Part shown: one piece after another, positions 1 to 8,069 of the stretch
Layout: the number at the start of each line of letters is the position of its first letter
How positions within the stretch are numbered: the first letter of the stretch is position 1
Source of the DNA: Kaistia algarum
GTDB lineage: Bacteria > Pseudomonadota > Alphaproteobacteria > Rhizobiales > Kaistiaceae
Direction of reading: 5' to 3'
Assembly: GCF_026343945.1 (NCBI RefSeq)
Contig: NZ_JAPKNJ010000001.1
Span: 2,666,001-2,730,000 of the forward strand
DNA: 64,000 bases
The notes under the pieces: generated by a model
What the model was told of the DNA's origin: nothing
What the model saw: only the letters and a program-made list of their open reading frames with translations
Database searches by the model: none
Position numbers and translations under genes: made by a program

Positions 1-407
1 TGTGGTCGGACCGCATCGGTGCACTGGAGCGTGGCGGCATCGCGTCGATCGCGGATCCGATCCTTGAGCGCTGGTTCTCCGCCCGCTGGCGACGCGATCA
101 TCCGGAGGAACTGGCCGGATGGCGGGCGATGCTGACCCGCTGCGATCTCGCGGGGTATCTCGGCTGCTGCGAGGCACTGGCCGGCGCGGACCTGACCGCC
201 GCCTGCACAGCGATACGGCAACCCGTCCTCGTCATTGCGGGCAGCGAAGATGGTGCCACGCCGCCCGCGTTGGTCCAGTCGACGGCGGCGCTGATCCCGC
301 AAGCGGCGTTTGTTTGTATCGAGGGCGCCGGCCATCTGCCCTGCATCGAGCAGCCGGATGCGTATCTGCGCCTGCTCAGAGGTTTCCTCGGCGCGCCGAG
401 CGTTTGA
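1..407 (+). CDS. 3-oxoadipate enol-lactonase-like alpha/beta hydrolase, C-terminal part
   Basis: Only the last ~134 codons are present; the start lies before the window and the reading frame begins at base 3. The segment resembles the end of PcaD-type enol-lactonases, which hydrolyse 3-oxoadipate enol-lactone in the beta-ketoadipate pathway. Visible are an LERWFS segment (about 20 codons in), a GYLGCCEAL helix, the acid-residue strand VLVIAGSEDGATPP, and the catalytic-histidine strand GAGHLPCIEQP. The nucleophile region is not in the window. The adjacent ABC importer could serve an aromatic or related acid, but that is inference from proximity. Related lactonases and chloroperoxidase-like hydrolases share these features, so the exact substrate is unsure. 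Confidence 0.7.
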   Translation, partial: WSDRIGALERGGIASIADPILERWFSARWRRDHPEELAGWRAMLTRCDLAGYLGCCEALAGADLTAACTAIRQPVLVIAGSEDGATPPALVQSTAALIPQAAFVCIEGAGHLPCIEQPDAYLRLLRGFLGAPSV

Positions 408-443
408 AGGGCGCTGCGCTGCGAGGATCTCCGGCGGCTGGTG

Positions 444-459
444 GGTATCGCAGGATACC
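444..459. repeat. perfect inverted repeat GGTATC-GCAG-GATACC
   Basis: Six-base arms and a four-base loop sit 37 bases after the hydrolase stop and about 220 bases before the importer operon. It could be a weak hairpin ending the upstream transcript or an operator for the transporter. No T-run follows, so a classical intrinsic terminator is unlikely. Nothing else is recognised in the 270-base gap at 408-677. Confidence 0.3.
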
Positions 460-677
460 TCCCGCGCCATTGCGAGCATCCGGGCCGCCGCCTCTTATCC
501 ATGGGCAGGCCCGCGGGCCTCGGGAGGATCGACCGCCGTTGCCGGCCCCGCATGCGCGTGGGCCGCGCCTCGGCAGAGGAGGTCGGATCCATAACCCGGG
601 GATCATACCGAAGCACCTGCCGGCCCATCGACCGGTCCCGGACCGTCGGCCGCATCCACACGGGGGAGGAGACCCAG

Positions 678-1979
678 ATGACCGATTTCGCCGCCGATGG
701 CAGGAAGCCGCGGCCGATGATGATAAGCCGGCGCAGCTTTGGCCGGGCGGCGCTGGCGCTCGGCGCCGCGGCTGCGCTTCCGCGCCTGTCGTTTGCCGCG
801 GACCGGGTGATCCGTGTCGGCTTCGTCACGCCCCAGACGGGACCGCTCGCCGTCTTCGCCGAGCCCGATGCTTTCGTGCTCGAACAGTTCCGCAAAGGTC
901 TCGCCGACGGCATCGACATCAATGGCGAGAAATGGGCCGTCGAGATCATCGTCAAGGACAGCCAGTCGAGCTCGAACCGCGCCGCGACCGTGGCACAGGA
1001 GCTGATCTTGAATGACGCGGTGCATATCCTCACCGCAACCTCGACGCCCGACACCACCAATCCTGTCGCCGACCAGGCCGAACTGAACGGCGTCCCCTGC
1101 ATCACCAACGATACGCCCTGGCAGCCGCATTTCTTCGGTCGCGGCGGCGATCCGGCCAAGGGATTCGAGTGGACCAACCACTTCTTCTGGGGCCTTGAGG
1201 ATGTGATCGCCACCTTCACCGGCATCTGGGAGAAGGTGGAGACCAACAAGGTCGTCGGCGCGCTGTGGCCGAACGACCCGGACGGCAATGGCTGGGGCGA
1301 TCCCAAGATGGGCTTTCCCCCGGTTCTCGCCGAGAAGGGCTACAAGCTGGTCGATCCCGGCCGCCATCAGGTGATGTCGGATGATTTCACCGCCCAGATC
1401 ACCGCCTTCAAGAATGCCGGCGTCGAGATCGTGACGGGCGTCGTGCCGCCGCCGGATTTCGCGACCTTCTGGACCCAGGCGGCCCAGCAGGGCTTTCATC
1501 CCAAGGTCGTCACCTTCGGCAAGGCGCTGGAATTCCCGCAGGTGATCTCCAGCCTCGGCGAACGGGGCGACGGCCTCTCCGTGGAAGTGTGGTGGAGCCC
1601 GAGCCACCCCTTCAAGTCCGGCTTTACCGGCCAGTCTTCGAAGGAACTGGCCGACGCTTATGAGACCGCGACCGGCAAGCCCTGGACGATGCCGCTCGCC
1701 TTCAAGCACTCGCTGCTCGAGGTCGTGGTCGACTCGCTGAAGCGGTCCGGCGATCCGACCAAGCCGGAGGCGATCCGCGATGCGATCCGCGCAACGAACT
1801 ACGATTCCATCGTCGGCAAGGTGAACTTCACCACCGGTCCGGTGCCGGGCATCTCCAAGACGCCGCTCGTCGGCGGCCAGTGGTCGGTCGCGGACGGCAA
1901 GCCTCAGCTCGCGATCGTCGAGAACGGCGCCCATCCCGAAATCCCGACCAGCGCCGCGATGCGCCTGATCGGCGGCTGA
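678..1979 (+). CDS. ABC transporter periplasmic substrate-binding protein (branched-chain/amide type, Tat signal)
   Basis: A 433-residue periplasmic solute-binding protein of the LivJ/AmiC-like class (Peripla_BP_6), which captures a small solute for the LivGFHM-type importer encoded directly downstream. Start ATG 678 has a GGAGGAG ribosome site 6-12 bases upstream; an in-frame extension to 441 lacks one. The N-terminus has a twin-arginine motif SRRSFG (residues 17-22), a hydrophobic Ala/Leu stretch and a probable cleavage near FAA (39-41), so Tat export after folding is predicted. The mature part begins VIRVGFVTPQTGPLA, typical of the family. The substrate is not readable. The family covers amino acids, urea, amides and aromatic acids, and the neighbouring enol-lactonase-like gene mildly favours an aromatic-derived compound. 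Confidence 0.88.
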   Translation: MTDFAADGRKPRPMMISRRSFGRAALALGAAAALPRLSFAADRVIRVGFVTPQTGPLAVFAEPDAFVLEQFRKGLADGIDINGEKWAVEIIVKDSQSSSNRAATVAQELILNDAVHILTATSTPDTTNPVADQAELNGVPCITNDTPWQPHFFGRGGDPAKGFEWTNHFFWGLEDVIATFTGIWEKVETNKVVGALWPNDPDGNGWGDPKMGFPPVLAEKGYKLVDPGRHQVMSDDFTAQITAFKNAGVEIVTGVVPPPDFATFWTQAAQQGFHPKVVTFGKALEFPQVISSLGERGDGLSVEVWWSPSHPFKSGFTGQSSKELADAYETATGKPWTMPLAFKHSLLEVVVDSLKRSGDPTKPEAIRDAIRATNYDSIVGKVNFTTGPVPGISKTPLVGGQWSVADGKPQLAIVENGAHPEIPTSAAMRLIGG

Positions 1980-2034
1980 CGGCGAACGGGGCTGCCGTCA
2001 GGCGGCCCCGCCCGCGCATGCCGGGGAGGGAACC

Positions 2035-2751
2035 ATGCTTCTCGAAGCGACCGGACTTGGAAAGAGCTATGGCGCATTGAAGGTCGTCGACGACGTGTCG
2101 ATCGCCGTCGATGCGGGCGACGCGCTCGGCATCATCGGTCCGAATGGCGCCGGCAAGTCGACGCTGTTCAACCTGATCGCCGGCTCGGTTCGCCCGAACC
2201 GTGGCACGATCCGCCTCGCCGGGCGGGATATCACCGCGCTGCCGGCTGCCGCGCGCTGCCGTGCCGGGATCGGCCGCAGCTTCCAGATCCCGCGGCCCTG
2301 GGTCGGGTTGACCGTCTATGAGAACCTGCTGGTCGCCGCGGAATTCGGTGCCGGCGAGGCGGCGGCCATGGCGGGCAGCGATTGCCTCTCCATTCTCGAC
2401 CGGCTCGGCCTCGGCCATCTCGCCGACGTGCCCGCCGGCCGGCTGCGCCTCCTGGAGCGCAAGCGTCTCGAACTGGCCCGCGGCCTCGCGACGCGGCCGC
2501 GTGTCCTGCTGCTGGACGAGATCGCCGGCGGGCTCACCGATCTCGAATGCGAGAGCCTGATCGAGGCGATCCGCGACATTCGCAAGGAGGGCGTCGCCAT
2601 CATCTGGATCGAGCACGTCGTCCACGCGCTCTTCGCCGTCGTCGATCGCTTGGCGGTGATCTCGTTCGGCGCGAAGATCGCCGAAGGCGATCCCAGGGAA
2701 GTTTTCGCGAGCCGGCAGGTGCAGGAGATCTATCTCGGAGTTCCTGCATGA
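2035..2751 (+). CDS. ABC transporter ATP-binding protein, LivG-like
   Basis: A 238-residue nucleotide-binding subunit of the branched-chain-type importer. Walker A GPNGAGKST is at about 35-43 and Walker B VLLLDEIAGG about 155-165. The usual ABC signature (LSGGQ, or LSYGQ in LivG) is replaced by an Arg/Leu-rich segment, RLRLLERKRLELARG, at about 137-151, so this half may be a weak or regulatory site, as in other asymmetric ABC pairs. ATG 2035 follows GGGGAGGG. Its stop overlaps the next start as ATGA at 2748-2751, which indicates translational coupling. It is shorter than E. coli LivG (about 255). Confidence 0.88.
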   Translation: MLLEATGLGKSYGALKVVDDVSIAVDAGDALGIIGPNGAGKSTLFNLIAGSVRPNRGTIRLAGRDITALPAAARCRAGIGRSFQIPRPWVGLTVYENLLVAAEFGAGEAAAMAGSDCLSILDRLGLGHLADVPAGRLRLLERKRLELARGLATRPRVLLLDEIAGGLTDLECESLIEAIRDIRKEGVAIIWIEHVVHALFAVVDRLAVISFGAKIAEGDPREVFASRQVQEIYLGVPA

Positions 2752-3464
2752 CGAACCTTCTGTCGGTCCGAAACCTCGATGCGTTCTATGGCGATTTCCA
2801 GGCGCTGTTCGGCGTCGATCTCGAAGTCGAGGCGGGCGAGGTGGTGGCGCTCGTCGGTGCCAACGGCGCCGGAAAATCGACCTTTCTCGCGAGCGTCACC
2901 GGCCTTCTGCCGACCCGGCCGGGTTCCATCCTGCTGCGCGGCAGCAATATCGCGGGCGAGCCGGCCTTCCGGATCGCCAGATCCGGCGTGGCGATGTCGC
3001 CCGAGGGACGCCGGCTCTTCGCCTCGCTTTCGGTCGAGGAGAATCTGCGCCTCGGCGCCACGGGCGGGCGCAGAGGGCCGTGGTCGCTGGAGACGGTGCA
3101 GGCTTTGTTCCCGATCCTTAAGGAGAAGCGCCGCCAAGGCGCGAGCGAGCTCTCCGGCGGACAGCAGCAGGCCGTCGCCATCGGCCGCGCCCTCATGGCC
3201 AATCCCGAACTGCTGCTGCTGGACGAGGTCAGCCTCGGCCTTGCGCCCGTGGTCGTCCGCGACATCTATGAGAGCCTCCCGGCAATCCGTGCGGCAGGAA
3301 CGGCGGTGATCGTCGTCGAGCAGGATATCGGCCGCGCGACGGAGATTTCTGACCGGCTCTATTGTCTGCAGGAGGGGCGGGTGAACCTCGCCGGCCGCTC
3401 GAAGAACCTGACGCGCGACCAGATCGGCGCCGCCTATTTCGGACGAACGAGGTCAGCCGCATGA
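2748..3464 (+). CDS. ABC transporter ATP-binding protein, LivF-like
   Basis: The second ATPase of the importer, 238 residues. Walker A GANGAGKST is at residues 37-45, the intact signature LSGGQQQAVAIGRAL around 135-150, Walker B ELLLLDEVSLGLAP follows, and the switch histidine position is VVEQD in place of the usual H. The start at 2748 overlaps the stop of the LivG-like gene (ATGA), and its own stop overlaps the permease start at 3461. It supplies the canonical composite site that the degenerate LivG-like partner lacks. Confidence 0.9.
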   Translation: MTNLLSVRNLDAFYGDFQALFGVDLEVEAGEVVALVGANGAGKSTFLASVTGLLPTRPGSILLRGSNIAGEPAFRIARSGVAMSPEGRRLFASLSVEENLRLGATGGRRGPWSLETVQALFPILKEKRRQGASELSGGQQQAVAIGRALMANPELLLLDEVSLGLAPVVVRDIYESLPAIRAAGTAVIVVEQDIGRATEISDRLYCLQEGRVNLAGRSKNLTRDQIGAAYFGRTRSAA

Positions 3465-4327
3465 CCGACCTGCTCAACGCCATCCTGCAGGGCGTTCTCC
3501 TCGGCGGGCTCTACGCGCTCTTCGCTGCGGGCCTCTCGCTGATGTTCGGCGTCATGCGCTTCGTCAACCTGGCGCATGGCGATTTCATCGTCGCCGCGGC
3601 CTTCGGCGCGCTGCTGCTCGTCGATAGGCTCGGTCTGCCGCCGCTCCTCGCGGTCGTAATCCTGGTGCCGGCCTTTGCCGCCTTTGGCTATCTCGGCCAG
3701 CGGCTGGTGCTGAACCGCGTCATGGGTCGCGACATCATGCCGGGCATCCTGCTCACCTTCGGCTTCTCGGTCATGCTGCAGAACCTGATGCTCGAAGGCT
3801 TCAGCGCCAATTCGCGCCGCCTCAATGCCGGCTGGCTCGACACCGCTTCGCTCCCGCTCGGTCCATTCCAGATCGGCTTCGTGCCCCTGCTTATGTTTGT
3901 AGCGGCGCTTGTCGTGCTGGGCGGGCTCGGCCTGTTCATGTCGCAGACCAATACCGGTCGCCTGATGCGCGCCACGTCGGATGACGCCGAGATCGTCGGG
4001 CTGATGGGAGCCGATCGGCGGCATCTCTTCGCGATCGCGACGGCAATCGCCTCGGGCGTCGTCGCGCTGGCCGGTATGCTGATGGCGATCAAGACCAATT
4101 TCGATCCCTCGTCCGGCCCGATCCGCCTGCTTTTCGCCTTCGAGGCGGTGATCATCGGCGGGCTCGGATCGCTCTGGGGAACGCTCGCCGGCGGCATCAT
4201 CCTCGGCGTCGCGCAAGGCCTCGGCGCGGCGATCGATCCGGGCTACCAGATCCTCGCCGGCCACGTCGTCTTCCTCCTCATCCTGGTCCTGCGTCCGCAG
4301 GGGCTTTTCCCGAGGCAGCGCCCATGA
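3461..4327 (+). CDS. branched-chain-type ABC transporter permease, LivH-like
   Basis: A 288-residue inner-membrane permease with about eight hydrophobic segments. The N-terminus, LNAILQGVLLGGLYALFAAG, is the LivH/BPD_transp_2 hallmark, and FEAVIIGGLGSLWGTLAGG near the C-terminus is the loop that contacts the ATPase. The start overlaps the LivF-like stop (ATGA at 3461-3464) and the stop overlaps the next start at 4324. With the LivM-like partner it forms the heterodimeric channel. Confidence 0.9.
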   Translation: MTDLLNAILQGVLLGGLYALFAAGLSLMFGVMRFVNLAHGDFIVAAAFGALLLVDRLGLPPLLAVVILVPAFAAFGYLGQRLVLNRVMGRDIMPGILLTFGFSVMLQNLMLEGFSANSRRLNAGWLDTASLPLGPFQIGFVPLLMFVAALVVLGGLGLFMSQTNTGRLMRATSDDAEIVGLMGADRRHLFAIATAIASGVVALAGMLMAIKTNFDPSSGPIRLLFAFEAVIIGGLGSLWGTLAGGIILGVAQGLGAAIDPGYQILAGHVVFLLILVLRPQGLFPRQRP

Positions 4328-5352
4328 CCATGACCGTCGCCATGCCCGGCCACCCACGGCGCAGCGTCATGCCGCTACGCCTCGCCATCCTCGCAGCCAT
4401 CGTTCTTGCGATGGCCAGCGTGCCGCTCTGGGCGTCGGGCGGCTCGCAGCGGCTTCTGGTCGAGTTCATGACCTATGTCGCGCTCGCGCAGCTCTGGAAC
4501 CTGATGGCCGGCTATGCCGGTCTCATCTCGATCGGCCAGCAGGCTTTCGTCGGGCTCGGCGGCTACACGCTGTTCTCGCTGGCCATCCTGGCCGGGGTTC
4601 CGCCGCTTCTGGCCCTGCCTGTCGCCGGACTGGTCGCGGCGCTCGCCGCCTGGCCGACGGCCCTGGTCGCCTTCCGCCTGTCGGGACCCTATTTCGCCAT
4701 CGGCACCTGGGTGATCGCGGAAGTGTACCGCCTTGGCTTCGCGCAGGTCGGGGCGCTCGGCGGCGGCTCCGGAATCTCGCTCCCGGTTGGCTTGGTCAAA
4801 ACGATCTCGGCGGATCGCGGCACGCGCGACAGCATCATCTACTGGATCACGCTGGCCGCCTGCGTCGCCGTGATCGGTTGCATCTGGGCGCTGATGCGCT
4901 CGCGCCTCGGTCTCGGGCTCGCCGCGATCCGCGACGACGAGGTCGCGGCCGAGAGCGCGGGCGTGGTCACACGCCGGCTCAAGCTGCAGGTCTATGTCAT
5001 CTGCGCCGGCGTCACCGGTTTCCTCGGCGCGCTGATCTTCCTGCAGAAGCTGCGAATCTCGCCGGAGGTCGCCTTCAGCGTCAACGACTGGACGGTGCTG
5101 GTGATCTTCATGGTCGTCATCGGCGGCATCGGCAGCATCGAGGGACCGCTGATCGGCTGCCTGCTGTTCTTCGTCCTGCGCGAGCAGTTCTCGGATTGGG
5201 GCAGCTGGTACATGGTCGGCCTCGGCGCCCTGTCGGTGGCGACCATGTTGTTCGCGCGGGGCGGGCTCTGGAGCCTGATCGCGCCCCGGATCGGCTTCCG
5301 CCTCTTTCCGGTTACGCGATCGGCACCGCGGCGGCCATCCTCGGATGGCTGA
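4324..5352 (+). CDS. branched-chain-type ABC transporter permease, LivM-like
   Basis: A 342-residue second permease. The segments LWNLMAGYAGLISIGQQAFVG (LivM hallmark) and VVIGGIGSIEGPLIGC mark the family. Its ATG overlaps the LivH-like stop, so all four membrane and ATPase cistrons are chained. No obvious terminator follows; 158 bases separate its stop from the end of the convergent XRE regulator gene. With the proteins encoded upstream it completes an importer with one Tat-exported receptor. Confidence 0.9.
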   Translation: MTMTVAMPGHPRRSVMPLRLAILAAIVLAMASVPLWASGGSQRLLVEFMTYVALAQLWNLMAGYAGLISIGQQAFVGLGGYTLFSLAILAGVPPLLALPVAGLVAALAAWPTALVAFRLSGPYFAIGTWVIAEVYRLGFAQVGALGGGSGISLPVGLVKTISADRGTRDSIIYWITLAACVAVIGCIWALMRSRLGLGLAAIRDDEVAAESAGVVTRRLKLQVYVICAGVTGFLGALIFLQKLRISPEVAFSVNDWTVLVIFMVVIGGIGSIEGPLIGCLLFFVLREQFSDWGSWYMVGLGALSVATMLFARGGLWSLIAPRIGFRLFPVTRSAPRRPSSDG

Positions 5353-5510
5353 TGGCAGCCCACCAGCCGCTCCGGGGCTCGCCAGGCGGGCGAAATTTCC
5401 TCAGGCGGCCGATTTCAGTCGCTCTCGTGACCGCGTTGCAGGTACAGGCGCATCATCGAGCACGCGGCATGATGACGAGACTCGTGCCACGCCGCCTTAA
5501 GATGATTCCG

Positions 5511-6113
5511 CTAGCGCTTGGCAATGTCGTCCAGACGGAAAACTTGTTCGATCCCGACAGGCGTGTCGGCATCGCACGGCTCATAGGCCAATGTCGTGAA
5601 TACGCGATGCCCGTGAAACCAGAAGCGGGAAATCCAGCGGTGCTTGAAGGGCACGTCGCCTGCCAGATCGAGATGCTGGGTACTGACGCCGACGATCATG
5701 GCGATATCGCCTTTGATGACGCTGCTTCTTGTTTCGATATCGTCGAGGATGATCCGGCTCTCTCCGATCATCCTCGACTCGAAGGCGCGACCCGCCAGCC
5801 GCGAAAACAGTGGCCACGCGCGTATGCATCCCGACGAAGCCGCCTGGAGGCGAATGCCATCGATATCGAAAATCGCCTGAACCGACGACAATCGCTCGAC
5901 AAACCGGCTCTCGATCATGAGTTCATCGCGAATTCGAGTCGCGACCAGATCGGTTATCCGGCGCGATGTCTCGATCGACGGCATATCGAGCCCGCCTTCC
6001 CATCGCGACACCGTGGCTTGCGAAACGCCGAGCGCGGCCGCAATCGCGTCCTGCTTGATGCCGTTTGATCGGCGCCAGCTCCGCAGCTTCTTGCCAATAT
6101 CAGAATTACGCAT
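5511..6113 (-). CDS. XRE-family helix-turn-helix transcriptional regulator
   Basis: A 200-residue protein. Residues 4-58 are a classical XRE/Cro-C1 helix-turn-helix domain: IGKKLRSWRRSNGIKQDAIA, then LGVSQATVSRWEGG (recognition helix) and MPSIETSRRI. Residues 60-200 form a domain I do not recognise, possibly a ligand or partner sensor. The coding sequence is somewhat richer in A/T than the importer genes. It converges with livM and diverges from the apyrase gene. Two direct repeats just upstream of its start are candidate autoregulatory sites. Whether it controls the importer or the secretory cluster cannot be told. Confidence 0.85.
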   Translation of the reverse strand: MRNSDIGKKLRSWRRSNGIKQDAIAAALGVSQATVSRWEGGLDMPSIETSRRITDLVATRIRDELMIESRFVERLSSVQAIFDIDGIRLQAASSGCIRAWPLFSRLAGRAFESRMIGESRIILDDIETRSSVIKGDIAMIVGVSTQHLDLAGDVPFKHRWISRFWFHGHRVFTTLAYEPCDADTPVGIEQVFRLDDIAKR

Positions 6114-6576
6114 GGATCACGGAATTTCCCGGCGCGTATATGAGCGTATATTTTCGGTACCATGGCGGATAATTTTGTCATAGCGCTGTTGGCGCGATCT
6201 GGAATAACTTGTCGTTCGAAGGTGGGGGAGCGTGCTCATGTCGCGGGCAAAAGACAGAAGTCTAGTCGTGTAAGTAGTCGACAGACCGCCGAGCAACATT
6301 TTTGAGGCTTGCCTGGCGATCGGTATGCATGCCGATGCTGGACGAGTTCCGCGGCGTCGACATTGCGATTGGCGGTGGTCGGAAGTCGTCGATGTCCAAT
6401 CCACGGCCGCGCGATCGAAAATGTCTTTGCAAGGACCGACTAGCGGACTGCAACGCGAGAGCGTGAGGCGGTTCGCACGCGAATATGTGCGCTAACCATA
6501 TCCATCCTCCGAGACGGGTTGCTCAACGGCGAGCCATATGAAAATCCGAATACCGGAGATCCCGCAGGAACGTGAG
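6114..6576. other. 463-base intergenic region, XRE regulator / apyrase divergent promoters
   Basis: This region must hold the promoters of both divergent genes. It is richer in A/T near the regulator (6130-6180), where the repeats at 6134-6151 lie. I find no convincing coding sequence; the short minus-strand frame at 6262-6453 has Arg/Ser-rich, low-plausibility content and no ribosome site. Confidence 0.6.
6134..6151. promoter_or_regulatory. tandem GCGTATAT repeats, candidate operator of the XRE regulator
   Basis: GCGTATAT occurs at 6134-6141 and again at 6144-6151, exactly ten bases apart, about one helical turn. They lie 21-38 bases upstream of the XRE start on the minus strand. The phasing suits a dimeric repressor on one face of the DNA. 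No experimental motif is known to me. Confidence 0.4.
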
Positions 6577-7926
6577 ATGAATACCGCAAATGCGATCGAG
6601 ATCGACAAACAGATGATGAATACATCGAAGTTGCGCCTTGTTGCTGGCCTTGGTTTCGCGGCAATGCTTGTCGCCGGGCCTGTCGGGATCGTGCGGGTCG
6701 CTGCGGCGCCTGCGGTCGTCTATACCGCCGTCATTGATGCGGGCAGCAGCGGATCGCGCATTTTTCTGTACGAGATCGTCCCCGGCCCCTATCCGCTCAT
6801 CAAGGAGATCGCCAAGCACAAGGGTGTGGCAGGCGACGAGGGCATCGACGATTTTCTCAACCATCTCGGAGGAACGACGAAGGATCTGGGCCCCGATGCC
6901 GTCGGTGACGCCGTGATCGGGCCGCTTCTCGATGCCATCGCTCCGACCCTGAAGGCGCGAGGCGTGCATGACGGCGATGTCGTCGTCGATCTCCTCGCCA
7001 CAGCGGGCATGCGCAGCACGCTGAAGCCGATCGGCAGCCATGATCCGTCGGAAGTCGATGCCTATTATGACGGTATACGCCGCTTCATCACGAAGAAGGG
7101 TTTTGCGGCCGGAGAGGTCCGTACCACCGACGGAAGCGCCGAAGAGGGGCTGTGGACCTGGATCGACGTAAATAACCGCTATCGCGACGCCTTCCGGACG
7201 GAGAAAGCGCCGGTCGGCGTCGTCGAGGTCGGAGGCTCGTCCATGCAGGTCAGCTATCCGACCACGGCTGCGCCCGATCCGTCCAAGAATATTTATGCGG
7301 TGACGATCAATGGCAAGACGTTCTCGGTCTTCGATCGCACCTATATCGGGCTCGGGCAGGACGATGCCCGCAAGACGATGCGCATGGAGAACCCGCCCGC
7401 CGATGGCGGCGTGCGCTGCTTCCCGACCGGCTTGCAGCCGGCGGAGGATTCCGGCGACATCATCGGGGGCAAGCTCGTCAAAATCGCGGGACCGGCGACG
7501 TTCGATCCGGCCCAATGCGAGGCCTCCTATTCCGCGCTGCTGGCGAAGCGCTTCGCGGATCTTGGTGATCCGGCCGTTGCCAACAGCACCGCGCCCTTCT
7601 ACGGCATCGCTGCGGTTCGCTATGCGTTCGAGTCCATCGGCGCGGCGCCCCAGCTTCCAAGCGCGACCGCCTTGTCGAAGGCCATCGCGGAGAAGTGCGT
7701 TCCCGACGGGTCTGTCGCCAATTTCAAGATCAGCAAGAAGTATGAACAGCGCGCCTGTTCCGCCGCCGCCTATGTGAATGCGCTGCTTTACGGGCCCAGC
7801 GGCCTGTTCCACGCGAATCCGGACCAGTTCAAGACGACAGTTGCCGATCAGGTGGTCGTCGACGGCAAAGTCTCCGGCTCCATCTCGTGGACGACGGGAT
7901 ATTTGCTACAGAAATACGCCCGATAG
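6577..7926 (+). CDS. secreted GDA1/CD39-family nucleoside triphosphate diphosphohydrolase (apyrase-like)
   Basis: About 449 residues. Four apyrase conserved regions are visible: DAGSSGSR (54-61), ATAGMR (141-146), EEGLWTWIDVN (189-199) and VVEVGGSSMQV (215-225), in the order seen in eukaryotic NTPDases. Such enzymes hydrolyse NTP and NDP to NMP outside the cytoplasm. A signal-like segment (about 19-45, ending VAAAPA) and four cysteines in the second half support export with disulfides. ATG 6577 is chosen because AGGAA lies six bases upstream; ATG 6538 is an in-frame alternative without a clear ribosome site. CD39-type enzymes are uncommon in bacteria; a characterised Legionella member acts in host infection. 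Its role here, such as nucleotide scavenging or modulating a host, is inference. Confidence 0.85.
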   Translation: MNTANAIEIDKQMMNTSKLRLVAGLGFAAMLVAGPVGIVRVAAAPAVVYTAVIDAGSSGSRIFLYEIVPGPYPLIKEIAKHKGVAGDEGIDDFLNHLGGTTKDLGPDAVGDAVIGPLLDAIAPTLKARGVHDGDVVVDLLATAGMRSTLKPIGSHDPSEVDAYYDGIRRFITKKGFAAGEVRTTDGSAEEGLWTWIDVNNRYRDAFRTEKAPVGVVEVGGSSMQVSYPTTAAPDPSKNIYAVTINGKTFSVFDRTYIGLGQDDARKTMRMENPPADGGVRCFPTGLQPAEDSGDIIGGKLVKIAGPATFDPAQCEASYSALLAKRFADLGDPAVANSTAPFYGIAAVRYAFESIGAAPQLPSATALSKAIAEKCVPDGSVANFKISKKYEQRACSAAAYVNALLYGPSGLFHANPDQFKTTVADQVVVDGKVSGSISWTTGYLLQKYAR

Positions 7927-8021
7927 CACCAAGCCGGGACCGCGACGGCGCCGCCCCGTCTATCGCGCCGGGCGGAGTGTGCGCAGAGGCCAAATCGGGT
8001 TGAACGGACTACGACCACAAG

Positions 8022-8038
8022 GCCGCCTGTAAGGCGGC
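8022..8038 (+). terminator. hairpin GCCGCC-TGTAA-GGCGGC between apyrase and first hydrolase gene
   Basis: A perfect six-base GC stem with a five-base loop lies in the 143-base gap after the apyrase gene and 31 bases before the next start. It has no T-run, so it may be only a weak terminator or a mRNA end element. Confidence 0.35.
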
Positions 8039-8069
8039 ACAAAGCCGGCGCCGCCGAAAGGAGACAGGC

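Noticed and set aside
1..5352. A beta-ketoadipate (pca) degradation cluster
   Set aside because: Only one partial enol-lactonase-like gene is visible; the ABC importer alone does not establish an aromatic pathway.
6262..6453. 63-codon minus-strand frame in the XRE/apyrase gap
   Set aside because: Arg/Ser-rich, no ribosome site, no similarity that I recognise.
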